The notes beneath the pieces were generated by a model. The model searched no databases. It saw nothing but the letters and a program-made list of their open reading frames with translations, and was not told the DNA's origin. Shown in pieces: positions 1 through 8,867 of a DNA stretch of 64,000 nt; position 1 is the stretch's first letter, and each line of letters begins with the position of its first letter. The translations under genes were made by a program, and so were the position numbers. Source of the DNA: Flavipsychrobacter sp. (lineage in GTDB: Bacteria; Bacteroidota; Bacteroidia; Chitinophagales; Chitinophagaceae); contig JAEUVX010000014.1 of NCBI GenBank assembly GCA_016786615.1, positions 103,334 through 167,333 of the forward strand, in the 5' to 3' direction.

Positions 1-2
1 CT

Positions 3-968
3 AAACACGTAAGTGGTGTGGCAATGGGCCTGATATCTGGTGATAACAACAGGTTTGCTATCCTCACAGATATCCTTGGTGATGAAGATCACCTGGGTGA
101 TATGGACTTTAAAGTAACCGGTACACGCGATGGTATCTGCGGTATCCAGATGGATATTAAAGTAGATGGCCTGAGCATGGATATTATGATGCAGGCACTG
201 GAACAGGCACGTCGCGGACGTTTGCACATTCTGGATGCAATGTATGAATGTATCCCTGCTGCACGTGCAGAACTGAAACCGCACGCACCACGCATCGAAC
301 AAATCAACATCGACCGCGAATTTATCGGCGCTGTGATAGGACCGGGTGGTAAAATCATTCAGGAAATTCAACGCGAAACAGGTACTACTATATCTATAGA
401 AGAAATAAACGACCGAGGCGAAGTGAAAATATTCTCTGCTAATAAAGATGGCATTGATAAAGCACTTAGCTGGATTAAAGGCATCGTAGCGATACCTGAG
501 GTTGGCGAAACTTACGAAGGTGTGGTAAAAGGTATCCAGACATTCGGTGCGTTTGTAGAGTTTATGCCGGGCAAACAAGGTTTGCTGCACATCTCTGAAG
601 TAAGCTGGAGCCGTCTTGATAGCCTGGAAGGTGTAATGAAAGAAGGTGATAAGGTAAAAGTGAAGCTGATAGGTACAGACCCTAAAACGGGCAAACTGCG
701 CCTGAGCCGCAAAGCACTGATGCCAAAGCCTGAAGGTTATGTAGAACCTGAGAAACGTGAGCGTAGCGACCGTGGTGACAGGGGAGACCGCAATGACCGT
801 GGCCCACGTCGTGACGACCGCCGTGGTGGTGGCGACCGCCGTAACGAAAACCGTGGCCCTCGCGAAGACCGTCCGCGCCGCGAACATAACAACGGTGGCG
901 AACAAGCTGCACAACCGCAACAAGAACCACAACAACCTGCTGCAGACGATGCAGACTTAGCACTCTAA
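3..968 (+). CDS. pnp: Polyribonucleotide nucleotidyltransferase (PNPase), 3' part only
   Basis: This is the C-terminal 321 residues of PNPase, the phosphorolytic 3'-5' exoribonuclease of RNA turnover. The reading frame is open to the left edge, so the 5' part lies outside the window. The visible part starts in the second RNase PH-like core (GISGDNNR-type and [15 protein letters not shown] stretches). A KH domain follows with the GPGGK loop, then an S1 RNA-binding domain ([17 protein letters not shown]...LLHISEVSW). The last 70 residues or so are a low-complexity tail rich in Arg, Asp and Gly (repeated RGDR/DRGD), ending in a Gln/Pro stretch. Such RGG-like tails are seen in other Bacteroidota RNA-binding proteins. 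A hairpin terminator follows. Identification is very secure; only the missing 5' end is unknown. Confidence 0.97.
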   Translation, partial: KHVSGVAMGLISGDNNRFAILTDILGDEDHLGDMDFKVTGTRDGICGIQMDIKVDGLSMDIMMQALEQARRGRLHILDAMYECIPAARAELKPHAPRIEQINIDREFIGAVIGPGGKIIQEIQRETGTTISIEEINDRGEVKIFSANKDGIDKALSWIKGIVAIPEVGETYEGVVKGIQTFGAFVEFMPGKQGLLHISEVSWSRLDSLEGVMKEGDKVKVKLIGTDPKTGKLRLSRKALMPKPEGYVEPEKRERSDRGDRGDRNDRGPRRDDRRGGGDRRNENRGPREDRPRREHNNGGEQAAQPQQEPQQPAADDADLAL

Positions 969-991
969 GCACAATCAGGTTTGTAAATAAC

Positions 992-1019
992 AAAAGCCAT
1001 CCATAAGGGTGGCTTTTTT
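992..1019 (+). terminator. Intrinsic terminator after pnp
   Basis: An inverted repeat AAAAGCCATCC / GGGTGGCTTTT with an ATAA loop runs into a T stretch 25 bases after the pnp stop. One G-T wobble occurs in the stem. It is a typical rho-independent terminator. Confidence 0.85.
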
Positions 1020-1098
1020 ATTGTCATATAACTGTACAGAATATTGTGTTGCTATAAACTTTACAGCATCTGTTGTAACTTTATATAAACCTATAAAT

Positions 1099-1914
1099 AT
1101 GAAATACACCCTCCCTGTTTTACTGTTGGTGCTCATCGCATCGTGCAAGAAAAACGAACCTGCTGTAAATGTTACCATTACTACCAAGTACAAACTTGTA
1201 AAAACATACAATAATGGCAAGGTAAATGTGATTTATAATTACAATGCTGACAATCTTGTTAAATCAATAACAACCTATTATTACTACCGTGCAGCGCATG
1301 GTAGCGGGCCATGGACATACAATACCTATCCTACCGGTTATCTATACGACAATTATAAAAGGGTATACAGAACATTCGTTTCAGACTCTAACTTCTACTC
1401 CTCAGAATACAAATATTCAACAGATGGTAATTTGCTTGGCAGGTACAACAAGCAAGGTGTTCTTTTGTCAGAGTATAAATACACATCCGGAAGGGTGAGT
1501 GTTATCAATAGTTATGATATTAACGGAAAGAAGATAACAACTGAAGCCATATCTTATTCGCCTGATGGTAATGTTACAAGCAGGGAGTTGACGTATCTGG
1601 GAGATACAACCACTCCAACAGGTCCTTATGGACATCAGTTGTTCAGGGTTGTTACAACTTACAAGCAATACGATGATTGTTTTACCATACATTCGGCTAT
1701 GCCTGCAATTGGTATAATACTCAATGATGCATGGAAAGGAAATAATCCTGTAGCGTGGGAGGTAGTAAACTATAGTACTGGTGGATTTGTTCAAAAAGCT
1801 ACCCACACTTGTGGCTATAAATATAATGATGCAAAATTGCCCGTGTTATCGATACACGATACTTATTCTGATAGTTATCATTCAACAGATACAATGGAGT
1901 ATTTCTATCAGTAA
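1099..1914 (+). CDS. Hypothetical lipoprotein with YD-repeat-like strands
   Basis: A 271-residue protein with a lipoprotein signal peptide: MKYTLPVLLLVLIASC, with Cys16 as the probable lipidated residue and KK after it. The frame extends upstream to a GTG inside the pnp terminator, but the ATG at 1099 gives a clean signal peptide and is preferred. The body contains repeated Tyr-rich strands (YKYSTDGNLLGRYNKQG, YSPDGNVTSRELTYLG) resembling the short beta-strand repeats of RHS/YD or DUF4595-like Bacteroidota surface lipoproteins. No catalytic motif is visible. It stands alone between the pnp terminator and the convergent histidine kinase gene. Function is unknown. Confidence 0.75.
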   Translation: MKYTLPVLLLVLIASCKKNEPAVNVTITTKYKLVKTYNNGKVNVIYNYNADNLVKSITTYYYYRAAHGSGPWTYNTYPTGYLYDNYKRVYRTFVSDSNFYSSEYKYSTDGNLLGRYNKQGVLLSEYKYTSGRVSVINSYDINGKKITTEAISYSPDGNVTSRELTYLGDTTTPTGPYGHQLFRVVTTYKQYDDCFTIHSAMPAIGIILNDAWKGNNPVAWEVVNYSTGGFVQKATHTCGYKYNDAKLPVLSIHDTYSDSYHSTDTMEYFYQ

Positions 1915-1970
1915 ATACAGTTTCAATATCTTAACAAACAGGTTTGTTGTATCAGTGAATGAAACTATTA

Positions 1971-3620
1971 CTACTTCGCAAACTCAATATTAACCAGCGT
2001 ACCTCTGCCGGGCTGAGATTGTATCTGCACATCACCATTCATCATGTATACACGAGAAAAAATGTTGCGCCAGCCAATACCGCTGCTGGTTTCTATATTG
2101 GCAGTATCAAAGCCCACACCATTGTCTTTGATAGATAGGTACACTTTCTCGGCATTATAATCCAGCATTACCTCTACACGGTTGGCCTTGCTGTGTTTTA
2201 TCATATTATTCACCACCTCTTGTACTATACGGTAGATGGCTATTTCTACAGAGCTGTCTAGGCGTTCATCGCCTGCGCTTACCAGCAGGTCTATTTGCAG
2301 CAGTCCTGTATCATTAATTTTTGCAGCCAGTTCGTTCAGTGCAGGTTCTATGCCTTTTTCCATCAGACTGGTAGGCATCAGGTTGTGAGATATAGTGCGC
2401 ACCTCTTTTACAGAATCATCTATCAGTTTCTTTGCATTGCCTGCCAGCTTTGCATCATCAGTGTTATAAGAGTCCATGGCAGATATATTCATCTTAGCCG
2501 CAGATAGCATCTGCCCAAGGCTATCGTGCAGTTCTCTTGCTATACGCACACGTTCTTTTTCCTCCGCTTCCATCACCGCTTTAAAGCGCAGCTTCTGTTG
2601 CATTGCGATGCGTTCATCCATCTCAGCTTTTTTCCTGTGTTTGTATCGGATATATATCACCCAGAATGTTGCAATCAGTATCAGGAAGCCTGCAATAGAT
2701 GATATCAACAGTATTTGTGTTTTACGTTCCTGTTCTACATTCTGCTTTTGCAACAATAGGTTCTCCCGTTCTTTCTTTTCGGTTTCGTATAGTGTACGGT
2801 ATTCAGCTGTTTTCTTTGCAGTTTCGTCTTTGAAGATAGAGTCCCGCAGGTTCTTAAGTATCAGCATTGCCTTGTAGCTGCTGTCTGCAAAGCCACATTT
2901 GCTGTAAGACCATCCCAACATTTGTACTGCATACATGACACCTTCGGGCAGGTGTACTGCTTCATATAGCTGTATTGCTTTTTTATAATAAGGTATGCCG
3001 GTTTTGCAGTCGCCTTCGCTGGTGTAATAACTGCCTTTTTTTACGTTGGCAAATGCCATTTTAATAGTGTCGCTGCTTCGTATGGCATATTCCATTGCCA
3101 GGTCGTGGCATCGGCGTCCGTTTACTTTATCCTTAAAACTATAGTAGTATGTTTCTCCCAATATCGCATACAGGTAAGAGCGTTCACCCCAATTGCCATC
3201 TGTTTTCGTTATTTCACGTTCTGCTTCTTTCAGGTAGTATAATGAAGAGTCTTTCTTGCCATCCTCAAAATAGATAGCACCAATCTGTCTTGAAGAAATC
3301 CATTTGAAAGAATCAGCAGCACAGTTGTAGGCCAATGTATGGCCTTTGTACATCCACTTAAGGCTTAGCTTCCTGTCTTGGAGATAATAATATGCACCGG
3401 CAATCTTTAGTGTTGTCCTGCATAGTTTATTACAGTCGCCCGATGCTTCTGCAAGCTCATGCGCCTGCATCATTGTTTTCAGGTAAGCAGCATAGTCGCC
3501 TTTGCGAAAAATGGAATCACCCTTTTTGAATAGCCCGTCAAATGTGTCTTGTGCCAGCAAACCGCTGCAACAAAAGAAGCAGCATATCAGGATAGCGATA
3601 TATCGGGTTTGCTTATGCAA
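1971..3620 (-). CDS. TPR-containing sensor histidine kinase (HisKA_3 type), orphan
   Basis: A membrane histidine kinase. A signal peptide (HKQTRYIAILICCFFCCSGLLAQ) is followed by about 270 residues of helical TPR-like repeats, predicted periplasmic. Next come one membrane segment (about residues 302-323), a short coiled coil, a HisKA_3 dimerisation domain with the phospho-acceptor in RIARELHDSLGQ (His near 365), and a HATPase_c domain with the N box (EVVNNMIKHS), DNGVGFD and a GIGWRNI motif. This architecture is typical of NarL/LuxR-partnered kinases in Bacteroidota. No response regulator gene is adjacent, so the partner is elsewhere. The frame also opens at a GTG at 3662. The TTG at 3620 places the signal peptide at the N terminus and is preferred, but this is an inference. 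A perfect 15-bp inverted repeat lies just upstream. Confidence 0.85.
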   Translation of the reverse strand: MHKQTRYIAILICCFFCCSGLLAQDTFDGLFKKGDSIFRKGDYAAYLKTMMQAHELAEASGDCNKLCRTTLKIAGAYYYLQDRKLSLKWMYKGHTLAYNCAADSFKWISSRQIGAIYFEDGKKDSSLYYLKEAEREITKTDGNWGERSYLYAILGETYYYSFKDKVNGRRCHDLAMEYAIRSSDTIKMAFANVKKGSYYTSEGDCKTGIPYYKKAIQLYEAVHLPEGVMYAVQMLGWSYSKCGFADSSYKAMLILKNLRDSIFKDETAKKTAEYRTLYETEKKERENLLLQKQNVEQERKTQILLISSIAGFLILIATFWVIYIRYKHRKKAEMDERIAMQQKLRFKAVMEAEEKERVRIARELHDSLGQMLSAAKMNISAMDSYNTDDAKLAGNAKKLIDDSVKEVRTISHNLMPTSLMEKGIEPALNELAAKINDTGLLQIDLLVSAGDERLDSSVEIAIYRIVQEVVNNMIKHSKANRVEVMLDYNAEKVYLSIKDNGVGFDTANIETSSGIGWRNIFSRVYMMNGDVQIQSQPGRGTLVNIEFAK

Positions 3621-3658
3621 TAGTATAGCAGGATATATAGCAATATAGCAAACAATAC

Positions 3659-3696
3659 ACACTCATAAATACCATTTATTGGGTATTTATGAGTGT
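3659..3696. repeat. Perfect 15-bp inverted repeat between kinase and DoxX genes
   Basis: ACACTCATAAATACC at 3659-3673 is repeated in reverse complement at 3682-3696, with an 8-base loop. It sits between the DoxX stop (3704) and the kinase start region, on the same minus-strand transcript. There is no clear T tract after it on either strand. It could be a weak terminator, an mRNA-stabilising hairpin or an operator. Confidence 0.7.
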
Positions 3697-3703
3697 AAAT
3701 GGC

Positions 3704-4078
3704 TTATAAGACCGTATTAGTCACTGTTTTTCTAATCCTGTTGCTGAAAAAATAGGATATACCCAATAAGAGCATGAAAAACAACGGAGCTATAAACGGG
3801 GTATTTGTTGCTACGTGTGTCCATACAGCACCAATAAGCGTAAATGTAAAACCTGCATAAGCCCACTCACGTAGTTTCGGCATCCACGGGTTTACCAGTG
3901 CGATGGCACCTGTTAGTTTTGATATGCCAAGAATGGTTACAAAGAATACAGGAAAACCTATTTCGCTGAAGCTTTTCATTAATTCAGGATTGCTGGTAAG
4001 ATACATGATGCTGCTAAGCAGAAAACCAATGCTTACCAACCCCGTACTCACCCAGTAGATAATTTTATCTCTTTTCAT
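3704..4078 (-). CDS. DoxX-like small membrane protein
   Basis: A 124-residue inner-membrane protein with four predicted membrane segments: IIYWVSTGLVSIGFLLSSIMYL, a segment around FPVFFVTILGISKLTGAIAL, AYAGFTFTLIGAVWTHV, and FIAPLFFMLLLGISYFF. The spacing and the LGISKLTGAIALV pattern fit the DoxX-like family. It is divergent from an HxlR regulator gene, and the two share a 98-bp intergenic region with a palindromic operator. DoxX/HxlR pairs are common in Bacteroidota and usually respond to oxidative or electrophile stress; that role is inferred here. Confidence 0.8.
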   Translation of the reverse strand: MKRDKIIYWVSTGLVSIGFLLSSIMYLTSNPELMKSFSEIGFPVFFVTILGISKLTGAIALVNPWMPKLREWAYAGFTFTLIGAVWTHVATNTPFIAPLFFMLLLGISYFFSNRIRKTVTNTVL

Positions 4079-4117
4079 TTTCTTTTGTTTTATACGTGCA
4101 AACCTCCGTATATTTGC

Positions 4118-4158
4118 TATACTTTTTATACTACTATACTATTGTATACCGGTATACT
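4118..4158. promoter_or_regulatory. Candidate HxlR operator: palindrome plus TATACT repeats
   Basis: GTATACCGGTATAC at 4144-4157 is a perfect 14-bp palindrome. The sequence TATACT or TATACC also occurs at 4118, 4127, 4135, 4145 and 4153, in the gap between the divergent doxX-like and hxlR-like genes. HxlR dimers bind short palindromes of this kind in their own promoter regions. The assignment is inferred from position and symmetry. Confidence 0.6.
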
Positions 4159-4176
4159 ACAAGAAAGCAGCTATAT

Positions 4177-4557
4177 ATGGCAGGGACAAAACATAAGGAT
4201 AACGAATGCCCCACGGGCGCAAATCACGAGGCATGCGGCAAGCGGATAATGGCTGTGCGCGATGCGCTGGATATACTCAGTGGCAAATGGAAACTACCGA
4301 TAATTGTATCGCTGATATTTGCAGATAAACGTTTCAAGGAAATGGAGCGGGATATACCCGGCATTACTGCAAAGATGCTTTCAAAAGAATTGAAAGACCT
4401 TGAAATGAACGACCTTGTAAAACGTACAGTGTATGATACCATGCCGGTAACTGTAGAATACTCGCTTACTGATTATGGGCGCACGCTCAAAAAAGTAATC
4501 GGTGAACTGCATACATGGGGCGAAAAACACCGTATGCGCATCATCGGCAGGAAATAA
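4177..4557 (+). CDS. HxlR-family winged-helix transcriptional regulator
   Basis: A 126-residue HxlR/MarR-like regulator. After a short polar N terminus with two Cys in NECPTGANHEACGKR, the winged helix-turn-helix begins (DALDILSGKWKLPIIVSLIF), then RFKEMERDIPGITAKMLSKELKDLEMNDLVKRTVYDTMPVTVEYSLTDYGRTL, the characteristic HxlR signature. The Cys in the N-terminal CP motif is the redox- or aldehyde-sensing residue in some family members. The open frame continues 27 codons upstream, but those codons run through the operator; the ATG at 4177 matches the usual family length. It probably controls itself and the divergent DoxX-like gene. Confidence 0.88.
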   Translation: MAGTKHKDNECPTGANHEACGKRIMAVRDALDILSGKWKLPIIVSLIFADKRFKEMERDIPGITAKMLSKELKDLEMNDLVKRTVYDTMPVTVEYSLTDYGRTLKKVIGELHTWGEKHRMRIIGRK

Positions 4558-4596
4558 GCCCTTATATTTTCTCTATTATTTTTTATCTTACGATTT

Positions 4597-5238
4597 ATGC
4601 AATCCGGTTACGGCTGTTTACTGATACATGGCTTGGGTGGTGGCGTACATGAAATAACGCCACTGATAAAACCATTGGAAGAAAGAGGATATATAGTAGC
4701 TGCTCCATCCCTGAAGGGGCACACAGGCGATTGGAAAGACCTGAAAACCACAGACTACAAGCAATGGATATTCTCTGCGGAAACTGCTTTGCTGAAGCTT
4801 GTACAACAGTGTAAAAAGATATTTATAGTAGGGCAAGGTATGGGCGGGCTCATTGCTATTGAACTGGCAACCAGGTACAATATAGAAGCGCTGGTTTGTA
4901 TCAATACACCTACTTACAGCAGATACATAATCAGTACCGTTTTGTCGGGCAAGGGCAGATTGCCTTTGGCCGCTATGAAAAACCTGCGTGTATTGCTTGC
5001 TAAGGTAAAGCCGTTGATGCCACGAATAAAAATCCCCGTTAAAATAGCACAGTCTGAAGACGATGGCACTTCGCGCAAGGCAAGTGCTGCATACCTGATG
5101 AAACACATCCACTCTGTAGTTAAACAACCTTCTTATTATACAAATGTAGGCCATGCAATACTGATAAGTAAGCAGGGACAAGAACTGGCGACAGATATTG
5201 TCAGGTTTTTCGAGATGCTGGAGAAAGTTGAGATGTAA
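4597..5238 (+). CDS. Alpha/beta hydrolase-fold protein lacking the nucleophilic Ser
   Basis: A 213-residue alpha/beta hydrolase fold protein like small carboxylesterases/monoglyceride lipases. The oxyanion region LLIHGLGGG is at the N terminus, and the acid and His are visible in AQSEDDG (Asp155/156) and NVGHAIL (His186). The nucleophile elbow, normally GxSxG, reads G-Q-G-M-G (residues 79-83), so the Ser is replaced by Gly81, codon GGT where AGT would give Ser. The frame is otherwise intact. It follows the HxlR gene by 39 bp and may be cotranscribed. Either the protein is catalytically dead or it uses another chemistry; a single sequencing error is also possible. Confidence 0.8.
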   Translation: MQSGYGCLLIHGLGGGVHEITPLIKPLEERGYIVAAPSLKGHTGDWKDLKTTDYKQWIFSAETALLKLVQQCKKIFIVGQGMGGLIAIELATRYNIEALVCINTPTYSRYIISTVLSGKGRLPLAAMKNLRVLLAKVKPLMPRIKIPVKIAQSEDDGTSRKASAAYLMKHIHSVVKQPSYYTNVGHAILISKQGQELATDIVRFFEMLEKVEM

Positions 5239-5345
5239 CCCGAAGTTAATCGGCTTGATTGTTTCCCCAATGAATATTTAACGCATCTGCTGATTGTATG
5301 AAAGAGATAGTACGCTATATTTACTATCCGCATATCCAAACTATA

Positions 5346-5879
5346 ATGAGACGCATACTATTGACAGGAATATTAATTAGCAGCATGGTAAGTGCAAATG
5401 CGCAGGCAGACATACAGAAATTGAAGCCCGCTGTGAAGATTGCCGCTAAAAAAATGAATGATGCATTGGTGAAGAAAAATCTGCACGATTTTGTAAAAAC
5501 TACTTACCCTAAAGTGGTAGAAAGTACACCCGGTGGAGCTGAAAAGATTGAAAAGGATTTGCAATCGCAGATAGCGAGCATCGAAAACCAGGGCTCTAAG
5601 ATATTAGCTGCATGGCCCGGGGATGCTACTGCAATTATCGATACAGCCGGCGAGTATCAGTGTACGATACCCCAGTACATGAAGATGAAACTGGAAAACG
5701 GAATAATCACTACTCAAACAACTTTGATAGCATTATCTCCTGATAAAGGAAAGACATGGTATTTTATCGATGCTACAGACAAGGTCTTGTCGAAGTGGCG
5801 TAGCGTGTTCCCGAACCTTAGTTCAAAATTATTGATACGCCCTGCACCGGAGCCAACTTTTGTGCCCAATAAAAAATAA
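5346..5879 (+). CDS. Hypothetical secreted protein
   Basis: A 177-residue protein with a signal peptide (MRRILLTGILISSMVSANAQA). The frame opens 16 codons earlier, but the ATG at 5346 starts directly with the signal peptide. The mature part begins with an amphipathic Lys-rich helix (KLKPAVKIAAKKMNDALVKKNLHDFVKTTYPKVVE) and continues with a mixed alpha/beta domain ending KGKTWYFIDATDKVLSKWRSVFPNLSSKLLIRPAPEPTFVP. This resembles the small NTF2-like or DUF-type periplasmic proteins of Bacteroidota, but I do not recognise a named family. It is convergent with the glycosyltransferase gene, three bases away. Confidence 0.65.
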   Translation: MRRILLTGILISSMVSANAQADIQKLKPAVKIAAKKMNDALVKKNLHDFVKTTYPKVVESTPGGAEKIEKDLQSQIASIENQGSKILAAWPGDATAIIDTAGEYQCTIPQYMKMKLENGIITTQTTLIALSPDKGKTWYFIDATDKVLSKWRSVFPNLSSKLLIRPAPEPTFVPNKK

Positions 5880-5882
5880 GTA

Positions 5883-7034
5883 TTACAATAACGATTCGTA
5901 CACCTGCATTACTGCCGCTGCGCAAGATGCGGGTGTAAATTTTTGTGCCTGCACATAGCCTTTGCGTGCCATTTCACTACGAACCTGTTGGTCTGTAGCG
6001 ATTCTTGTCATTGCTTTTGCAATATCGGCTACTGCGTATGGGTCTATATAATATGCAGCATCCCCTCCTGTTTCGGGCATGCAGGATGTGTTGGAAGTGA
6101 TAACAGGAGTGCCACTCCACATAGCCTCCAGTATTGGTATGCCAAAACCTTCGTACACCGATGGGTATATCATTGCTATAGCACTTTGATATATGGCAGG
6201 AAAGTCTTTGGCAGACCTGAAATCGGCATCATCTATTGTTGCGTCCTGTTCCGATAAAAAGATGACATCTTGTGTCAGCCCGTTTTCAGATACAAAGGCT
6301 TTCACCACCTGCATATATTCACGCCCAGTACCAATTACTACCAATGGTATTTTGATAGTTGGTTGCAGCTCTTTCAGGGCTTTGCAGATATTCAGCAGAT
6401 TTTTTCGTTCTATCACACTGCCTACATACAAAAAGTAAGTGTCTGGTAGTTTGTATTTACCCTTGATGCGTTGTTTTTCTGCATCAGTTATTTTTTGTTC
6501 AAATATCGGGTTGCAACTTTGGTAGCATACCACAATTTTTTCTTCAGCTGTGCCGTAGTATTGTATGATGTCTTGTTTTGTCTGTTCGCTGATGGCTATC
6601 ACTTTATCCGCATGCTTGCATGCGTTGCTGAACTTTTTTCTGTAGATAGCATTGTCTATCGGTTTGTATTGTTTGGGGTAGCGCTCAAATATTAAGTCAT
6701 GTATTGTTACCACAGATTTGATGCTTGTGTGTTGTATGCCGGCAGGTATTTCATTGCTCAACCCGTGATAAATATCTATGTTTAGTTTCTTAAGGTCGCG
6801 GGTTACATAATTGCTTCGCCATAATGAGCTGACTGTTTTGAATATGCCCGACGGGGTAATGGTATGTATATTGTTATATGGTGCCGTGTCAAACATTGTT
6901 GTTTGCTTAGGCGCCATCAGGTAATACGCATTTTCAGAATACACTTCTGCCAGCGATGCTATCAGTGAACGGCTATAGTTGCCAAGTCCGGTATTGTTTT
7001 GGTAAGCACGTTTGGCGTCGAAGGCAATGCGCAT
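5883..7034 (-). CDS. Glycosyltransferase family 4 (GT-B)
   Basis: A 383-residue GT-B glycosyltransferase. The N-terminal domain starts MRIAFDAKRAYQNNTGLGNYSRSL with the glycine-rich loop. The C-terminal domain has YVGSVIERKNL and the donor-binding stretch YPSVYEGFGIPILEAMWSGTPVITSN, containing the E-x7-E pattern of GT4 enzymes, then MPETGGDAAYYIDP. The product is cytoplasmic or membrane-associated. The acceptor is unknown; cell-surface glycan synthesis is likely. The frame runs 49 codons further upstream into the 3' end of the oxidoreductase gene, but the ATG at 7034 matches the family N terminus. It lies 31 bp behind the CrtI-like gene on the same strand, suggesting one transcript. Confidence 0.88.
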   Translation of the reverse strand: MRIAFDAKRAYQNNTGLGNYSRSLIASLAEVYSENAYYLMAPKQTTMFDTAPYNNIHTITPSGIFKTVSSLWRSNYVTRDLKKLNIDIYHGLSNEIPAGIQHTSIKSVVTIHDLIFERYPKQYKPIDNAIYRKKFSNACKHADKVIAISEQTKQDIIQYYGTAEEKIVVCYQSCNPIFEQKITDAEKQRIKGKYKLPDTYFLYVGSVIERKNLLNICKALKELQPTIKIPLVVIGTGREYMQVVKAFVSENGLTQDVIFLSEQDATIDDADFRSAKDFPAIYQSAIAMIYPSVYEGFGIPILEAMWSGTPVITSNTSCMPETGGDAAYYIDPYAVADIAKAMTRIATDQQVRSEMARKGYVQAQKFTPASCAAAVMQVYESLL

Positions 7035-7065
7035 AGTGTATAATAAGCGTGTAAAAGTACAGAAA

Positions 7066-8787
7066 TTATTCTGCAGCAGATTGTGCCTGCCTGCGCATGG
7101 CAGCCTTCTGTGCAGGTGTAGCTTCTTGTGTCCAGTTGTTAGAATATGGTTTGAAACAGGTTGCCTGTTGCAGTGTTTCAAGCGATATCGTATCGTCCAT
7201 ATAGCCGGCCAGCAGCTTAAATGCTTCGGGCTTTTCTTTTTTAAATATCAGTAACGATGCATTGGTGCCGGCCTTTACTGCTATCGGCACACCACCGCCA
7301 AGCTCTGCCCAGTGCCCGCCCAGCAGCAGGTTTTTCACAGGTGTCCGGTAGTGGGCTATTTTGTTTTGCATATTCTTCTTGCCCGGTTTGGCTCCCATCA
7401 TAGTTCCGCCACGATTGCCGGTATAGCGCCAATGGGTAACAGGTGTTGCAACATCATAAAACAATATGTGTGAGCGAAGCCCCGGTGCTACCATATCTTC
7501 TACGCGCTTAATGATAACTTCTGCTATTTCTTCTTTCAGTTTTTTATAAGCATCGCCACGTTTATAATTACCCTCACTGTCCTTTTCTGTCAGCCACTCA
7601 TTATTATAATCCATAAAGGCAGGCATAAATAATGTGAGTGTACCTTGTCCTTCAGGAGCTAATGAGGGGTCTCTGAAAGATGGTGCCAGTATGCTTATTT
7701 CGCTTGTTTGCGGATTGCCGTCGCATTGCGAACCTGTAATGGTGTGTTCTGTTACAATATGTACCAGTTCTTCGTTGAATCCCAGTTTATCAGGTGTACA
7801 GTCCAGTGCTATGGATATTGTTACAGAAGAGCTGTATATATCTGCGTCTTTTAATTTGCCTTTTAGTTTTTCGGGTATAGTATCGGCTGGTAACATTTTT
7901 TCATACAGTGTTTCAATATCGCATGCTGCTACTACATATTTGCTTTTTACGGTGTGTGCTGTATTGAAGTGTGTAAAACGTACGCCGGAAGCTGTGTTAT
8001 TCTCAAGTATTATTTCATCTACCACGGCTTTGTAAAAAATATCATTGCCATAATAATTTACAACATGCTCCATCCATTCGGGGATCACTTGCCCGCCACC
8101 TATGGGTGGGCTTTGGAAATCGCCATAATATGCCCAGCCTATAGGTACCAGGCACGATAGCAGTTCTGTTTCTCCTGTAAATATTTTATGTATGTTTTCG
8201 TCTTTGAAGAATTTATTCAGGCCCCTTTTTAATCCCTTCTCTCCTGTGTAGGCTATGTAGGGGATAAATGGCATAGCAAACTTCAGCAGTGGCAGCTTGT
8301 TTTTCATGCGCTCCATCAGCGTCATGCTTTCTTCTGTGCGAAAAATCTTGCTGAATTCACTGAATGATTTACCCAGTTTTTTAGCCGCTTTGAAGAAGCG
8401 TATTAATCCTTCTCTCTCATGCGGGAACTCACTTATTAGTTGGTCGCGCAGTTCATCAGGGTTATTGGTCAGCAGGTAGTCAAAGCTCTCTCCTTTGTAT
8501 CGTCTTATCCTGCGTTGGGGTATTACATTGGGGTGGTCATTGCCTATCAGGTCAAATACTTTGCATGCCATCCCACCCGGTGTGCATTGGTTCAGCCAGT
8601 GAATGGCTGTATCGAAACGAAAATCTTTTCTTCTGAAACCGGCAAGGTAGCCACCTGCATGTGGTTCTTTTTCTAATACACATACGCTGAAGCCTGCTTT
8701 GCTAAGCAATGCTGCGGTTGTCAGTCCGCCTACACCTGCGCCAATAATGGCCACATCGTAGTATGGTTTAATCTCAGGCTTCTGCAT
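7066..8787 (-). CDS. CrtI/RetSat-like FAD-dependent oxidoreductase
   Basis: A 573-residue FAD enzyme of the phytoene desaturase / carotenoid isomerase / all-trans-retinol 13,14-reductase superfamily. The dinucleotide-binding motif is DVAIIGAGVGGLTTAALLSKAGFSVCVLEKEPHAGGY at residues 11-47, followed by FDTAIHWL. The C-terminal FAD-binding segment is LLLGGHWAELGGGVPIAVKAGTNASLLI. The length and the GGGVP motif fit the RetSat-like branch better than true carotenoid desaturases. No other carotenoid genes are nearby, so the substrate is uncertain (a polyene or other isoprenoid lipid). It sits between ribE (flavin synthesis) and a glycosyltransferase gene on the same strand. Confidence 0.85.
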   Translation of the reverse strand: MQKPEIKPYYDVAIIGAGVGGLTTAALLSKAGFSVCVLEKEPHAGGYLAGFRRKDFRFDTAIHWLNQCTPGGMACKVFDLIGNDHPNVIPQRRIRRYKGESFDYLLTNNPDELRDQLISEFPHEREGLIRFFKAAKKLGKSFSEFSKIFRTEESMTLMERMKNKLPLLKFAMPFIPYIAYTGEKGLKRGLNKFFKDENIHKIFTGETELLSCLVPIGWAYYGDFQSPPIGGGQVIPEWMEHVVNYYGNDIFYKAVVDEIILENNTASGVRFTHFNTAHTVKSKYVVAACDIETLYEKMLPADTIPEKLKGKLKDADIYSSSVTISIALDCTPDKLGFNEELVHIVTEHTITGSQCDGNPQTSEISILAPSFRDPSLAPEGQGTLTLFMPAFMDYNNEWLTEKDSEGNYKRGDAYKKLKEEIAEVIIKRVEDMVAPGLRSHILFYDVATPVTHWRYTGNRGGTMMGAKPGKKNMQNKIAHYRTPVKNLLLGGHWAELGGGVPIAVKAGTNASLLIFKKEKPEAFKLLAGYMDDTISLETLQQATCFKPYSNNWTQEATPAQKAAMRRQAQSAAE

Positions 8788-8867
8788 CAGGGGGTAAAGC
8801 GGCTTATCGTTACATATTGGCGTAAGCGCAGCTTAAAGATACCATAAATATGTCTTCGTAGGGAATG

